NCBI GenBank assembly: GCA_022819985.1
Contig: JAJEGH010000013.1
Coordinates: 124,001 to 188,000 of the forward strand
Source: Alphaproteobacteria bacterium
GTDB lineage: Bacteria > Pseudomonadota > Alphaproteobacteria > Bin65
DNA: 64,000 bases
Direction of reading: 5' to 3'
The position numbers and the translations under genes were made by a program. The first letter of the stretch is position 1, and the number at the start of each line of letters is the position of its first letter. The notes under the pieces were generated by a model that was not told where the DNA came from, did not search any database, and saw only the letters and a program-made list of their open reading frames with translations. Positions 1-8,064 of this stretch are shown piece by piece.

Positions 1-317
1 CCGTTTTGCGCGAAGGCCGGCCAGAACCGGCTTACCGGGGCGTCGAGATCGACCTGCCCACGGTCGGCAAGCATGTGAATGCACAATGAGGACACCGCTT
101 TGCCGACCGACATCATGCAGACGATTGTGTCCTGCTCCCATGCCAGTTGCCGCTCGGCGTCGCGATGACCGCCCCAGAGATCGACAACCAGTTCGCCGTC
201 CCTGGTGACCGCAACGGCTGCGCCCAGCTCGTTGTCGGTTTCGAAATTCTTCGCAAAGGCATCCGCGACCGGTTGGAATGCGGGGTCGCAGGTACCGTGG
301 ATCGGATGTGAAGTCAT
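1..317 (-). CDS. Serine hydrolase, beta-lactamase/esterase (class C-like) family, partial
   Basis: Only the N-terminal 105 or so residues are inside the window; the gene runs off the left edge. The protein starts MTSHPIHGTC and carries the S-x-x-K nucleophile motif of the class C beta-lactamase/EstB family as M-M-S-V-G-K, preceded by a typical G-E-L-V-V-D-L-W-G-G strand. There is no signal peptide, so a cytoplasmic esterase or amidase is more likely than a periplasmic beta-lactamase (inference). It is divergent from the TRAP operon, with a 283-bp gap between the starts. The ATG at 317 is the first in frame; no strong ribosome binding site is visible. Confidence 0.8.
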   Translation of the reverse strand, partial: MTSHPIHGTCDPAFQPVADAFAKNFETDNELGAAVAVTRDGELVVDLWGGHRDAERQLAWEQDTIVCMMSVGKAVSSLCIHMLADRGQVDLDAPVSRFWPAFAQN

Positions 318-530
318 AGCAGGATCTCGCGTGCCGCGGGTCTCGATTTGCGCAAGGCCGAACCCCGGCCGGAATGCGGGAAACCGCACCCCGGTATATG
401 CAGCGACGGCCGGTACGTCGATCTCCTTCGGGATTCGCGGCCGGGGGTACGTCGTTGCACGTCTTTGCGGGGCTGGAAGCACCGGGGGGCCGTGGTTTCG
501 GAAGGCGCCCGTGTCGGCCGGGCGGGCGTG

Positions 531-559
531 TTGTCACACGCCGGTATTGCATCTAGTGT
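531..559 (+). promoter_or_regulatory. Candidate promoter of the TRAP operon
   Basis: TTGTCA (531-536) and TAGTGT (554-559) are separated by 17 bp, 41 bp before the dctP ATG. The -35 box matches the consensus at 5 of 6 positions, the -10 box at only 3 of 6. It is suggested by position and spacing alone. Confidence 0.3.
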
Positions 560-600
560 CGCCGGTGTTGGCAGCAATCATGACATGCGGGAGGAATATC

Positions 601-1593
601 ATGAGAAACATAGCGTTGACGATTCTGAGTCTGGCGATGGCCGTATCCTTGGTGACGCGCGCATCGGCGGACGCAAATCTGCGCATGATTATTGCGTTCG
701 ATGAGCGGTTTCCGGGCTGGCAGCTCTGGGCCGAGGCATTTCGCGATAACGTCAAGGCGGCGTCCGGCGGTGGAATCAAGGTGACGCTGAACGGGCCCGC
801 GGCTGTCTCGCCGTTCCAGCAATTCGCACCGGTCTCGCAGGGCGCGTTCGACCTGAGCATCAATATCCCGCCCTACTACATGGGCACCACCGCCGTCAGC
901 AATACGTTCTACGCGATGGATCCGGATATGGACAAGCTGCGCAGCACCGGCGTGTGGGATTTCATCGACAAGGACTTCGGCAAGCACAACCAGAAGCTCA
1001 TCGCCGGTTTCTTTTCTGCGCCGGGGTGTTTCCACATCATGCTGAAGAGCCCGCTGAAAGCAGGCGAGAAACCGTTCGACGGCATGAAGATCCGGGCAAA
1101 CCGCACCTACACGCCGGTCATCGAACCGCTGGGCGGTTCGATCGTGACTCTTCGGGGGGGCGAGATCTATTCGGCGCTGGAAAAGGGCGTTGTCGACGGC
1201 GCAGCGTGGACCGTTGCCGGAACGACGGACCTCAAGCTCCATGAAGTCGCCGGTCACATGCTGCGGCCGACATTCGGCTGGTGCGGCGCTGTGATGACCA
1301 TGAATCTCGACGCATACAAGAAACTCGACGCCAAAGATCGGGAGATTATCGTCGCTGAGGCGCGCAAGCTCGAGAAAACCGGTATCGCGGCCTACAACAA
1401 GCTGACCGAGGCGGAAGACAAGGAACTTCGCGGCCTCGGCATCAAGGAAACGCGGCTCCCTGACGATGTTTTCGCGAAAGTCATGCAGAACTATCGCAAG
1501 AACATGTGGGAGGTAAGCGCCAGCTTCAAAGGTTCCCGGAAAGCGGTCAACGATCTGAGAGCGCTCGCCCGGTCCAAGGGGTTGGCAGACTAG
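601..1593 (+). CDS. dctP: TRAP transporter substrate-binding protein (DctP family)
   Basis: A 330-aa periplasmic solute receptor for a tripartite ATP-independent (TRAP) transporter. The N-terminus MRNIALTILSLAMAVSLVTR is a signal peptide, with likely cleavage after A-S-A near residue 24. The body shows DctP features such as F-D-G-M-K-I-R-A around residue 160 and G-A-A-W-T near 200. The ATG at 601 is chosen because GGGAGGAAT lies just upstream and the signal peptide begins there; the frame stays open further upstream but codes for nothing recognisable. dctQ and dctM follow, so this is a complete TRAP set. The co-transcribed hydrolase suggests the ligand may be an amide or carbamoyl compound (inference). 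Confidence 0.9.
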   Translation: MRNIALTILSLAMAVSLVTRASADANLRMIIAFDERFPGWQLWAEAFRDNVKAASGGGIKVTLNGPAAVSPFQQFAPVSQGAFDLSINIPPYYMGTTAVSNTFYAMDPDMDKLRSTGVWDFIDKDFGKHNQKLIAGFFSAPGCFHIMLKSPLKAGEKPFDGMKIRANRTYTPVIEPLGGSIVTLRGGEIYSALEKGVVDGAAWTVAGTTDLKLHEVAGHMLRPTFGWCGAVMTMNLDAYKKLDAKDREIIVAEARKLEKTGIAAYNKLTEAEDKELRGLGIKETRLPDDVFAKVMQNYRKNMWEVSASFKGSRKAVNDLRALARSKGLAD

Positions 1594-1619
1594 CGAAAAC
1601 CCGACAAAGGGGCTACGCC

Positions 1620-2159
1620 GTGCGTGTCCTGAGATTGCTTGCGCGCTTCCATGATGCGCTAAGCGATTTCGGGTTCGTGCTCGGCGTGGCCGCCCTTGGC
1701 GGCATTGTGCTCGTATACAGTTACGAGATCACGGTCCGGTATTTTCTGAACGCACCCACGAAGTGGGCTACGGAGACGGTTCAGAACCTTTTGGTCTTCG
1801 TCATCTTCATGGTGGTGCCGCATGTTACGCGGTTGGGCTCGCACATCTCGGTCACCATCTTGCCGGATTTGGTGCCGGTGCTGCGAACGCCATTGAAGTA
1901 TTTCACGATCGTCGCAGGCGCGGGCATGTGCTTCTTTGCGGCGTGGATCAGCCTCGGAGAAAACATACGCCAGATCCAGTTGGTTATTTTCACCGAGGCG
2001 AATTACCCGATTCCCAAGTGGTGGATGTCGATCGCGATCACATACGGTTTTGCGGGCGCTGCACTGTATTTTCTGAGGCAGGCGGACTGGACGGGTACGC
2101 TTCGGCCGCGGTCGTGGGTCGCCCCGAATGTCCAGGCCGCAGAACTTCCCACGCAATAG
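1620..2159 (+). CDS. dctQ: TRAP transporter small permease (DctQ family)
   Basis: A 179-aa inner-membrane protein with about four hydrophobic segments, the usual size and layout of DctQ. The family signature is visible as Y-E-I-T-V-R-Y-F near residue 40, followed by W-A-T-E-T. The GTG at 1620 is chosen because upstream codons overlap dctP and are not DctQ-like; V-R-V-L-R-L-L-A-R-F is a typical amphipathic start. It lies 26 bp after dctP and 9 bp before dctM, consistent with one operon. Confidence 0.88.
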   Translation: MRVLRLLARFHDALSDFGFVLGVAALGGIVLVYSYEITVRYFLNAPTKWATETVQNLLVFVIFMVVPHVTRLGSHISVTILPDLVPVLRTPLKYFTIVAGAGMCFFAAWISLGENIRQIQLVIFTEANYPIPKWWMSIAITYGFAGAALYFLRQADWTGTLRPRSWVAPNVQAAELPTQ

Positions 2160-2168
2160 GCCTTCGCC

Positions 2169-3473
2169 ATGGAATGGTGGGTAACCCTATCGGGCGGTCT
2201 GGCCATTCTGGTCGTCCTGTTCCTGACGGGCGCCCCGATATTTCTTGCATTTCTGATCCTCATACTCGGCGGAATTCTTCTTACCCTGGGCGATGCGGGC
2301 TTCGGCATGTTTGCCAACAGCCTGTTCCAGACCGCCAGCACCAGTTCGCTGGCGACGGTGCCGCTGTTCGTTTTGCTGGGCGAAATCCTGTTTCGGTCCG
2401 GTTCGATGGACGTCGTGCTGGATGCGGTGGACAAGCTCGTCGGCCGCATCCGCGGTCGCCAGTATGTCCTGTCCATTTCGCTCTCTACCGTCTTCGGCAT
2501 GCTTTCGGGATCGGGCATAGCCGTTGCCGCCATGCTGGGGCGATCCCTCCTGCCGGTCATGGAACAGCGCGGCTACGACCGGCGCCTTTCGACCGGGACT
2601 CTGCTGGCCGGCGCGATGCTGGCGCCGATCATTCCACCCAGCATTATCGTCATCATCGTCGGCACCCTTGCGGACGTTTCGATCGCCTCGCTGCTCATCG
2701 CGGGCATCCTTCCGGGCCTGCTCATGGCCGCCCTGTACCTCGGCGCAACGCTTGTCGCCGTGCGGCTCAACCCGTCCCTCGCTCCGGCGGACGAGGCCGC
2801 GAACCGGCAGACCGTGGGCGACGTCGTGCGGGCCGTCGCCAGCCTGATGCCGTTCACAATCATCATTTTCATGGTGATGGGGCTGATTATCCTCGGTATT
2901 GCGACACCGTCCGAATCGGCCGCGACCGGGGTCGTCGGCGCATTGCTGACCGCTGCCTACTATCGCCGCCTGAACTGGAAGATGCTGTACCGCTCGATCG
3001 CCGAGGCTGCGGTTATCACTTCCATGATCATGATCATCATGGCGAGTTCGGTGATGTTCAGCCAGTTGCTGGCTTATACCGGCGCGACCCGGGCCCTGAT
3101 GGAGACGACGACAACGCTCGGGCTGCCGCCCTGGGCGATGCTGTTGCTGATGCTCGGGCTGCCTTTCATTCTTTACATGTTCATCGATCAGCTCGGCCTC
3201 ATGCTGATCATCATTCCCATCTACGACCCGTTGTTGAAGGTGCTCGGGTTCGATCCGGTCTGGTTCTGGATGCTGTTTCTCATCAACATGACGCTTGGGG
3301 CGATCACACCGCCGTTCGGTTACATCATCTTCGCCATAAAGGGGGCGGCCCAGCACCTGACAATGAGCGAGATTTTCAGCGCATCCTGGCTGTTCGTCGG
3401 CCTTACCCTCGTCGCGATGCTCCTTATCGCCGTATTCCCGGGGATCGCCACTTTCCTGCCGAGTCTGACATGA
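2169..3473 (+). CDS. dctM: TRAP transporter large permease (DctM family)
   Basis: A 434-aa polytopic membrane protein with about 12 hydrophobic segments. Family motifs include V-P-L-F-V-L-L-G-E-I-L near residue 65, G-M-L-S-G-S-G-I-A near 110, A-P-I-I-P-P-S near 150, and N-M-T-L-G-A-I-T-P-P-F-G near 375. It forms the ion-coupled channel with DctQ. Its stop overlaps the next start (ATGA), which implies translational coupling with the downstream hydrolase. Confidence 0.92.
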   Translation: MEWWVTLSGGLAILVVLFLTGAPIFLAFLILILGGILLTLGDAGFGMFANSLFQTASTSSLATVPLFVLLGEILFRSGSMDVVLDAVDKLVGRIRGRQYVLSISLSTVFGMLSGSGIAVAAMLGRSLLPVMEQRGYDRRLSTGTLLAGAMLAPIIPPSIIVIIVGTLADVSIASLLIAGILPGLLMAALYLGATLVAVRLNPSLAPADEAANRQTVGDVVRAVASLMPFTIIIFMVMGLIILGIATPSESAATGVVGALLTAAYYRRLNWKMLYRSIAEAAVITSMIMIIMASSVMFSQLLAYTGATRALMETTTTLGLPPWAMLLLMLGLPFILYMFIDQLGLMLIIIPIYDPLLKVLGFDPVWFWMLFLINMTLGAITPPFGYIIFAIKGAAQHLTMSEIFSASWLFVGLTLVAMLLIAVFPGIATFLPSLT

Positions 3474-4813
3474 GGAATGTTGAGCGCGCGCAATTTCCGC
3501 TCTCGCTCAGGGAGAAGGTGGACCCGGCCCATTCGGCCCTCGTCGTCATCGACCTTCAGAACGACTTCTGTCACCGGGACGGCGTGTTCGGCAGGCTCGG
3601 CGCATCGCTGGAGACGATGCCGCGCATGTTGAAGTCCGTCGGCAGCCTGGTCGCCGAGGCGCGCCGGCTGGACATCATGATCGTGTGGGTTCGTGCCACT
3701 TACGATCCCGTAGTGCGGTCGCCGGCCTTCGAGGACTCGTTGTCCGGACCCGGCCTCACCGCCGACGTTTGCCTGGAAGGGACCTGGGGCGCGGAATGGG
3801 TCGACGGGTTCGGGCCCGACCCGGATGCCGGCAATGAGGTATGTCTCACAAAGCATCGGTTCAGCGCCTTTTGGGACACGGCAATCGATCTGTATCTGCG
3901 CTCGAACCGGATCGAGACGGTGTTGGTGACAGGCGTCGTGACGAGCGGATGCGTGGAGTCCACGGCCCGCGACGCCTTCTTTCGCAACTACTTCGTCGTC
4001 ATGCCGTCCGACACCTGTGCCTCCTATTCGCAAGAACGCCACGATGCATCTTTGCGAAAGATGGCCCATTCGATGGGAGAAGTGCCGACGAGCGAACAGG
4101 TGCTTTCGATCTGGCGCGAATTCGAGCCGGCCCCGCGCAATTGGCACCTCCGATCGAAGCGAGCGTCGATAAAACGAGACCTGGACGAAGTCGCCGATCC
4201 GCGGCACACGGCGTTTGTCATCGTCGATATGCAGAACGATTTTTGCCATCCCGACGGCGGCATGGCGCAGCTTGGCGCCGACATCTCGGCAAATGTTCGG
4301 GCAATTCCAGCGATTCGGGAACTTCTGGACCGTGCGCGGCAGACCGGCATTCTTGTAGTCCACGTTCACGCCAATTACGGGCCGTTATCGGCATCGTCCG
4401 TCTGGATCGGCAGCGATACCGAGGCTTCGGTTGCTTTGGAGATTTGCCAGCCCGGTACATGGGGCGCGCAAAGCCTTGCAGAGTTGGCCCCGGGCCGGGA
4501 CGAGCCGATCGTGGTTAAGCATCGTTACAGCGCTTTCGTCGATACCCGGCTCGAAACGCTGTTGCGCTCGAACGGCATCGAGACTCTGGTCGTGACCGGT
4601 ACGGCGACGACGGCATGCGTCGAGTCGACGGTTCGCGACGCGATGATGCGGGACTACGACGTGGTGGTGCCGCGGGAAGCCGTCGCGGCGCGCGGCAGCA
4701 TGAAACGCCTTCACGAGACTTCGCTTGAGGCGATGGATTTGTATTTTGCCCGCGTCGTCAGTGGTGAGCAACTTGCCGCCGCCTGGGCCGCGTGCGCTTC
4801 CGTGGCCGGGTAA
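3470..4813 (+). CDS. Tandem double isochorismatase-family cysteine hydrolase
   Basis: A 447-aa protein made of two complete isochorismatase-like domains in one chain, where family members are usually a single domain of about 200 aa. Domain 1 (about 20-215) has the Asp-Lys-Cys triad as D28 (V-I-D-L-Q-N-D-F), K128 (T-K-H-R-F-S-A-F) and C161 (T-S-G-C-V-E-S-T). Domain 2 (about 245-435) repeats it as D253, K350 and C383. Both sites therefore look intact. The start overlaps the dctM stop by ATGA. Family members hydrolyse N-carbamoyl compounds, nicotinamide, ureidoacrylate or isochorismate; the substrate here is probably what the TRAP system imports (inference). It is cytoplasmic, with no signal peptide. 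Confidence 0.85.
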   Translation: MRNVERAQFPLSLREKVDPAHSALVVIDLQNDFCHRDGVFGRLGASLETMPRMLKSVGSLVAEARRLDIMIVWVRATYDPVVRSPAFEDSLSGPGLTADVCLEGTWGAEWVDGFGPDPDAGNEVCLTKHRFSAFWDTAIDLYLRSNRIETVLVTGVVTSGCVESTARDAFFRNYFVVMPSDTCASYSQERHDASLRKMAHSMGEVPTSEQVLSIWREFEPAPRNWHLRSKRASIKRDLDEVADPRHTAFVIVDMQNDFCHPDGGMAQLGADISANVRAIPAIRELLDRARQTGILVVHVHANYGPLSASSVWIGSDTEASVALEICQPGTWGAQSLAELAPGRDEPIVVKHRYSAFVDTRLETLLRSNGIETLVVTGTATTACVESTVRDAMMRDYDVVVPREAVAARGSMKRLHETSLEAMDLYFARVVSGEQLAAAWAACASVAG

Positions 4814-5062
4814 CGACCGGCGACGGTCGCTGTTGTCCGGCGTGCGATTTTAACGCCGATCGGCGTCCCAGCTCATTGACAATATCGGGCTCGAGGGGGT
4901 CGAGGTTCCGCGCCGGGCAACGGTCTGTCCCGCCGTTCCGGCCGGCGAGGGGCGCCATTACAAAGCATGATATTTCCTGACATCCCCGAAACCCCGTCCC
5001 CCGCGCCGCTCCGGACGGGCGCAGGCCGGACCCGGATCGGGCGCGGGCCGGTGCCGCCGCCC

Positions 5063-5093
5063 TTGACAAGAAACGATACCGGCCCGCCATACT
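5063..5093 (+). promoter_or_regulatory. Candidate promoter for the NHLP-fusion gene
   Basis: A perfect TTGACA (5063-5068) and CATACT (5088-5093; 4 of 6) lie about 72 bp before the GTG at 5165, with a long 19-bp spacer. The 351-bp gap 4814-5164 holds no other recognisable gene or RNA; the rest is GC-rich. Confidence 0.4.
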
Positions 5094-5164
5094 TCCCGCG
5101 CCTGCATCGATTCCGCTGCCGGGGATTCGCGCCCGACCGGAACCCGCGAGGACGGAGGAGATCA

Positions 5165-6466
5165 GTGGAGAAATCTGTCGACGCGGAAGCGTTCCTCCGG
5201 TCCAGGGCCAGGGAAGACGCCGGTTTCCGCGAACGCCTTCTCGCCAGGCCCAAAGAAACGATCGAGCAGGAATTCGGCGTGACGCTGCCCGCAGAGCACG
5301 AGATTTTCGTGCACGAAGAAACCGACACCGCCACGCATCTGGTCCTTCCGCCGCCCGGCAAGTTCAGCGAAGCCGAACGGGAGGCGGCGAAAACCGGCGC
5401 CGCGTCCCTCGAGTTCCTTCGCAAGACGCTCTACGATCCCGCGCCGCCGCTTCGCCCCTCCGCCCCCCGGCGGACGAAAGCTCCGGGGAGCGCACCGACC
5501 TCCGGGGCGCTGGCGGAAGCGGGGCGGGAAAGCATCCGCCGCGGCCTCGACTTCCTGGAATCCGCCGTCGACGAAAACGGGGCCTGGCACTGCATCCGGT
5601 TCAATACGGCCGACCCGGACATCCCCCGGCATTTCGAAAGGCCTCCCTTCGTCTCGGCCCTGTGCGCGCTTGCTCTGGAAAGTTGCGGCGATGCGCGGGC
5701 CAGGGCGATCTGCACCGCGACAAAGGCCTGGCTGGCCGACACCATGGAATATCCCGGATTGTGGCGCTACTACCGCCACCTTCCCCAGGACCTCGACAGT
5801 ACCGCTCTCTGTTCGCTGGTCCTTGGAACGCACCCGTGGGTTTTTCTGGGCAGGAACGTTCCGCAAATCCTGAAGAATCGAAATGAGGACGGTTGTTTTC
5901 TGACCTGGGTGCTGGCGGACGGCGAACCCGATGTCGTGGCGCCCTTTCGTATCGAAGCCGACCCCGTGGTCAACGCGAATGTCATTGCCTATCTCGGCGA
6001 CCGTCCCGAAACCGGGCAGGCCCAACGATGGCTGGAAGGCCTGATCGCCGAAGACAGACTCGAGGGCTCGTCCAAATGGTATCCCGACACCGTCGCGATC
6101 TACTATGCGGTCGCCCGTGCCCTCGTTCGCGCCCGGCCCGCGCTCGAACGGCTCCGCCCGATGCTGGCGGACCGTATCCTGGGCCTGCGCGACGGCGACG
6201 GAGCATTCGGCAATGTCCTGCAGACCGCTCAGGCGGTGTCGGCGCTCTACGACATCGGGAGCCTCGAAAGAACCGACGCCGGACGCCAGGCGGAAAGGCT
6301 CGTAAGTGCGCAGCATGAAGACGGCAGCTGGCCGGAACTCCTCGCCTTTGGCGATCAGGAGGTAAAGTGGGGCCTCGCAGGACAGATCGGGCACGGCTCC
6401 GAGGCCGTGACTTCTGCGTTTTGCATCGAAGCGCTGGGGCGTCTCGCCGAAACCCTGGAAGCCTGA
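5165..6466 (+). CDS. NHLP leader fused to a terpenoid-cyclase/prenyltransferase (alpha/alpha toroid) domain
   Basis: A 433-aa protein in two parts. Residues 1-82 are a nitrile-hydratase-leader-peptide (NHLP) domain matching the precursor at 7767-8018: by hand, 24 of 48 residues are identical over the ungapped central block (F-R-E-R-L-L-A-R-P-K, then F-G-V-T-L-P, then V-H-E-E, then L-V-L-P-P). A Pro/Ala-rich linker (about 90-115) leads into a squalene-cyclase/prenyltransferase-like helical toroid. The toroid has a QW repeat Q-H-E-D-G-S-W at 383-389, a related D-G-D-G-A-F-G near 343-349, and D-L-D-S-T-A at 209-214, which resembles the class II cyclase acid motif DxDDTA with Ser at the third acidic position. 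At about 330 aa the toroid is half the size of squalene-hopene cyclase and close to protein-prenyltransferase beta subunits. The GTG at 5165 follows GGAGGAG. The product and substrate are unknown. Confidence 0.75.
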   Translation: MEKSVDAEAFLRSRAREDAGFRERLLARPKETIEQEFGVTLPAEHEIFVHEETDTATHLVLPPPGKFSEAEREAAKTGAASLEFLRKTLYDPAPPLRPSAPRRTKAPGSAPTSGALAEAGRESIRRGLDFLESAVDENGAWHCIRFNTADPDIPRHFERPPFVSALCALALESCGDARARAICTATKAWLADTMEYPGLWRYYRHLPQDLDSTALCSLVLGTHPWVFLGRNVPQILKNRNEDGCFLTWVLADGEPDVVAPFRIEADPVVNANVIAYLGDRPETGQAQRWLEGLIAEDRLEGSSKWYPDTVAIYYAVARALVRARPALERLRPMLADRILGLRDGDGAFGNVLQTAQAVSALYDIGSLERTDAGRQAERLVSAQHEDGSWPELLAFGDQEVKWGLAGQIGHGSEAVTSAFCIEALGRLAETLEA

Positions 6467-6505
6467 CGGCTTCGATTCCGCATCCGTATCGCGTGAGAAA
6501 CCGGC

Positions 6506-7618
6506 ATGGATATTGACGAGGCAATCACCCTTACCCAGGACCGTCTCGCCGAAGAGGGCGGCACCATGGGCGATTTGCTCGGGCATTTTCGAAACAGGAT
6601 TTCGCCGGTCCTGATCGGCGATTCGGAATGGGCGCGCATCCTCGAGTGCGCCGGCCGGCTTCCGATCGGAATGGGCGCCCTTCCGTTCGGTTTCGAACTG
6701 CCGCTGCACGCCCGCAGGCCGGAGGCGGATTTCGGCGCCTCCCTGGCGAGCGGAACCGGACCGGCGGCGTTTTTCCGGGAGCGCGCGCGGACCGACAAGA
6801 CGGATGAGACGGCGAGAGCGATCGGCAGGCTGTTCCGGCAAATGGAGGCCGAAAATTCGCCTCTGCGGGAAATTGTCGGCCGCAAGCTGATGCTGGAATA
6901 CGACATCGGCTCGGCGCCGAACGGCGCTTCTTCGTTTCCGGGCATGTTTCTCCGGCCCGGCGAACGGCCGATCGTCGGCGCCGGCGGTCAGGCGGGCGAT
7001 GTCGGTACGGTAGTCGATGCGCTCGTTTCCTGCGTAGGCTGGGAAACGAACGATGCCGAACGGGAGAATGTCAAACGGGCATATCTGGCGCAACCCGAAG
7101 ATACGCGCATGGATTCTTTCGGCGTATTTCCATCGCGCTCGCGGGAAATCCGCCTGGCTGTTATGGGCTTCAAATCGCAGGAGGATTTAGGTTCCTATCT
7201 CGAAAATACGGGTTGGCCGGGCCGGATATCGGCCGTCGATTCTGTGATTTCGCGCTTCAGGAAACGCGCGCAGATTATCAGGACGGGGGTTAATATCGAC
7301 GTCGGGGAAGAAGGGTTAGGCCCAACGCTCGGCCTGACGCTCATTGTCAAGCAAAGGTATACGAAGGATTCGCGTTACTGGCTCGACGGGCTGACCGATT
7401 GGGATCCGTTTCTGGACGCGTTGAGCCATGAGGACATCGTCGTTCCGGAAAAACTTGCGGCGCTTGCCGGCTGGGTATCGAAACCGACGCCGCTCTTTGC
7501 GAAATCCGGGCGTTTTGTACTGCTCCGCGGTATTCACCACATCAAGCTGGTGATATCCGGGAACCGGCTTGAGAAAGCCAAAGCCTATGTCTTTATGGTG
7601 CTTTCCGGCGCGGTCTGA
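6506..7618 (+). CDS. Uncharacterised protein, likely partner of the NHLP-fusion toroid protein
   Basis: A 370-aa soluble protein without signal peptide or membrane segment, starting 39 bp after the toroid gene and so probably co-transcribed. I do not recognise a functional domain. Visible features are a F-G-F-E-L-P-L segment near residue 73, W-L-D-G-L-T-D-W-D-P-F-L-D-A-L near 290, and a C-terminal H-H-I-K-L-V-x(9)-K-A-K-A-Y. The last two resemble an uncharacterised family I associate from memory with toroid genes in natural-product loci, as L-S-H-I-K-I-V-Y-x-P-x-x-P-L-E-A-K-A-Y; this cannot be checked here. It could be a tailoring enzyme or a scaffold. Confidence 0.65.
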   Translation: MDIDEAITLTQDRLAEEGGTMGDLLGHFRNRISPVLIGDSEWARILECAGRLPIGMGALPFGFELPLHARRPEADFGASLASGTGPAAFFRERARTDKTDETARAIGRLFRQMEAENSPLREIVGRKLMLEYDIGSAPNGASSFPGMFLRPGERPIVGAGGQAGDVGTVVDALVSCVGWETNDAERENVKRAYLAQPEDTRMDSFGVFPSRSREIRLAVMGFKSQEDLGSYLENTGWPGRISAVDSVISRFRKRAQIIRTGVNIDVGEEGLGPTLGLTLIVKQRYTKDSRYWLDGLTDWDPFLDALSHEDIVVPEKLAALAGWVSKPTPLFAKSGRFVLLRGIHHIKLVISGNRLEKAKAYVFMVLSGAV

Positions 7619-7663
7619 TTCCAGTTTCCGCCCCGGGCCGGAAAGAACGGGCGGAAAAGAATA

Positions 7664-7696
7664 ACCCCTTCCGCGCCTGTCCGGAGCGGAAGGGGT
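7664..7696 (-). terminator. Rho-independent terminator of the NHLP precursor gene
   Basis: An 11-bp perfect stem (ACCCCTTCCGC at 7664-7674 with GCGGAAGGGGT at 7686-7696) and an 11-nt loop lie between two convergent genes. Read on the minus strand the stem is followed by TATTCTTTT, so it should terminate the precursor transcript; it may also stop plus-strand transcription from 6506-7618. Confidence 0.75.
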
Positions 7697-7766
7697 CGGA
7701 ACGAGAGACACACGAGCGGGATGCCGGTTTTCCGTATCCCTGACGGCTACGCGCCGGCGACCCGGT

Positions 7767-8018
7767 TTACCAGCAGCAGCACAGCCCGGCCGAGATAGCC
7801 TCGAGCTGCTCTTCGGTGATGTTCGGATCCGGCGGCAATGCAAGATGTACCGTCTGCATGTCGCTCTCATGGACCTGAATGTTCATCGAATCGGGAATTG
7901 TAATACCCAATTCCGCGCTGATCGTCGTCTTCGGATCTGCGAGCAGCTGTTGCCTGAAATCCGCATCCGTGGCGGACTTCTCAACAATCTGTTGCAGCAT
8001 TTCATCGCCACTTCTCAT
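7767..8018 (-). CDS. NHLP-family RiPP precursor peptide with Cys-Cys-Cys-Trp C-terminus
   Basis: An 83-aa peptide, MRSGDEMLQQIVEKS..., in the NHLP (nitrile hydratase alpha-subunit-like leader) family: F-R-Q-Q-L-L-A-D-P-K, then E-L-G-I-T-I-P, then V-H-E-S, then L-A-L-P-P-D-P-N, then E-E-Q-L-E-A-I-S-A-G. The leader ends with S-A-G, a double-glycine-type site for the C39 exporter at 13819-16029. The remaining core is Leu-Cys-Cys-Cys-Trp, only five residues. The ATG at 8018 is preferred over an upstream in-frame start because AAGGAG sits 7 bp before it. The gene has its own candidate promoter and a strong terminator, as expected for a highly expressed precursor. Modifications are unknown; the neighbouring halogenase homologue and toroid proteins are the obvious candidates. 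Confidence 0.88.
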   Translation of the reverse strand: MRSGDEMLQQIVEKSATDADFRQQLLADPKTTISAELGITIPDSMNIQVHESDMQTVHLALPPDPNITEEQLEAISAGLCCCW

Positions 8019-8064
8019 GGCATCGCTCCTTCGCTCTGCGTGCCATTCCAGCACATGGGCAACG

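Noticed and set aside
1763-3469. Long open frame joined to the isochorismatase reading frame
   Set aside because: It lies out of frame over dctQ and dctM, is rich in Arg, His and Pro and has no domain. Only the part from the ATG at 3470 is a gene.
5162-7093. 643-aa minus-strand open frame
   Set aside because: Antisense to the toroid and 370-aa genes, whose plus-strand frames show real domains and ribosome binding sites. It is a high-GC shadow.
7776-7787. Repeated GCA in the precursor as a microsatellite or CRISPR-like signal
   Set aside because: The trinucleotide run simply encodes the three Cys of the core. No CRISPR-type direct repeats with spacers were seen anywhere in the window.
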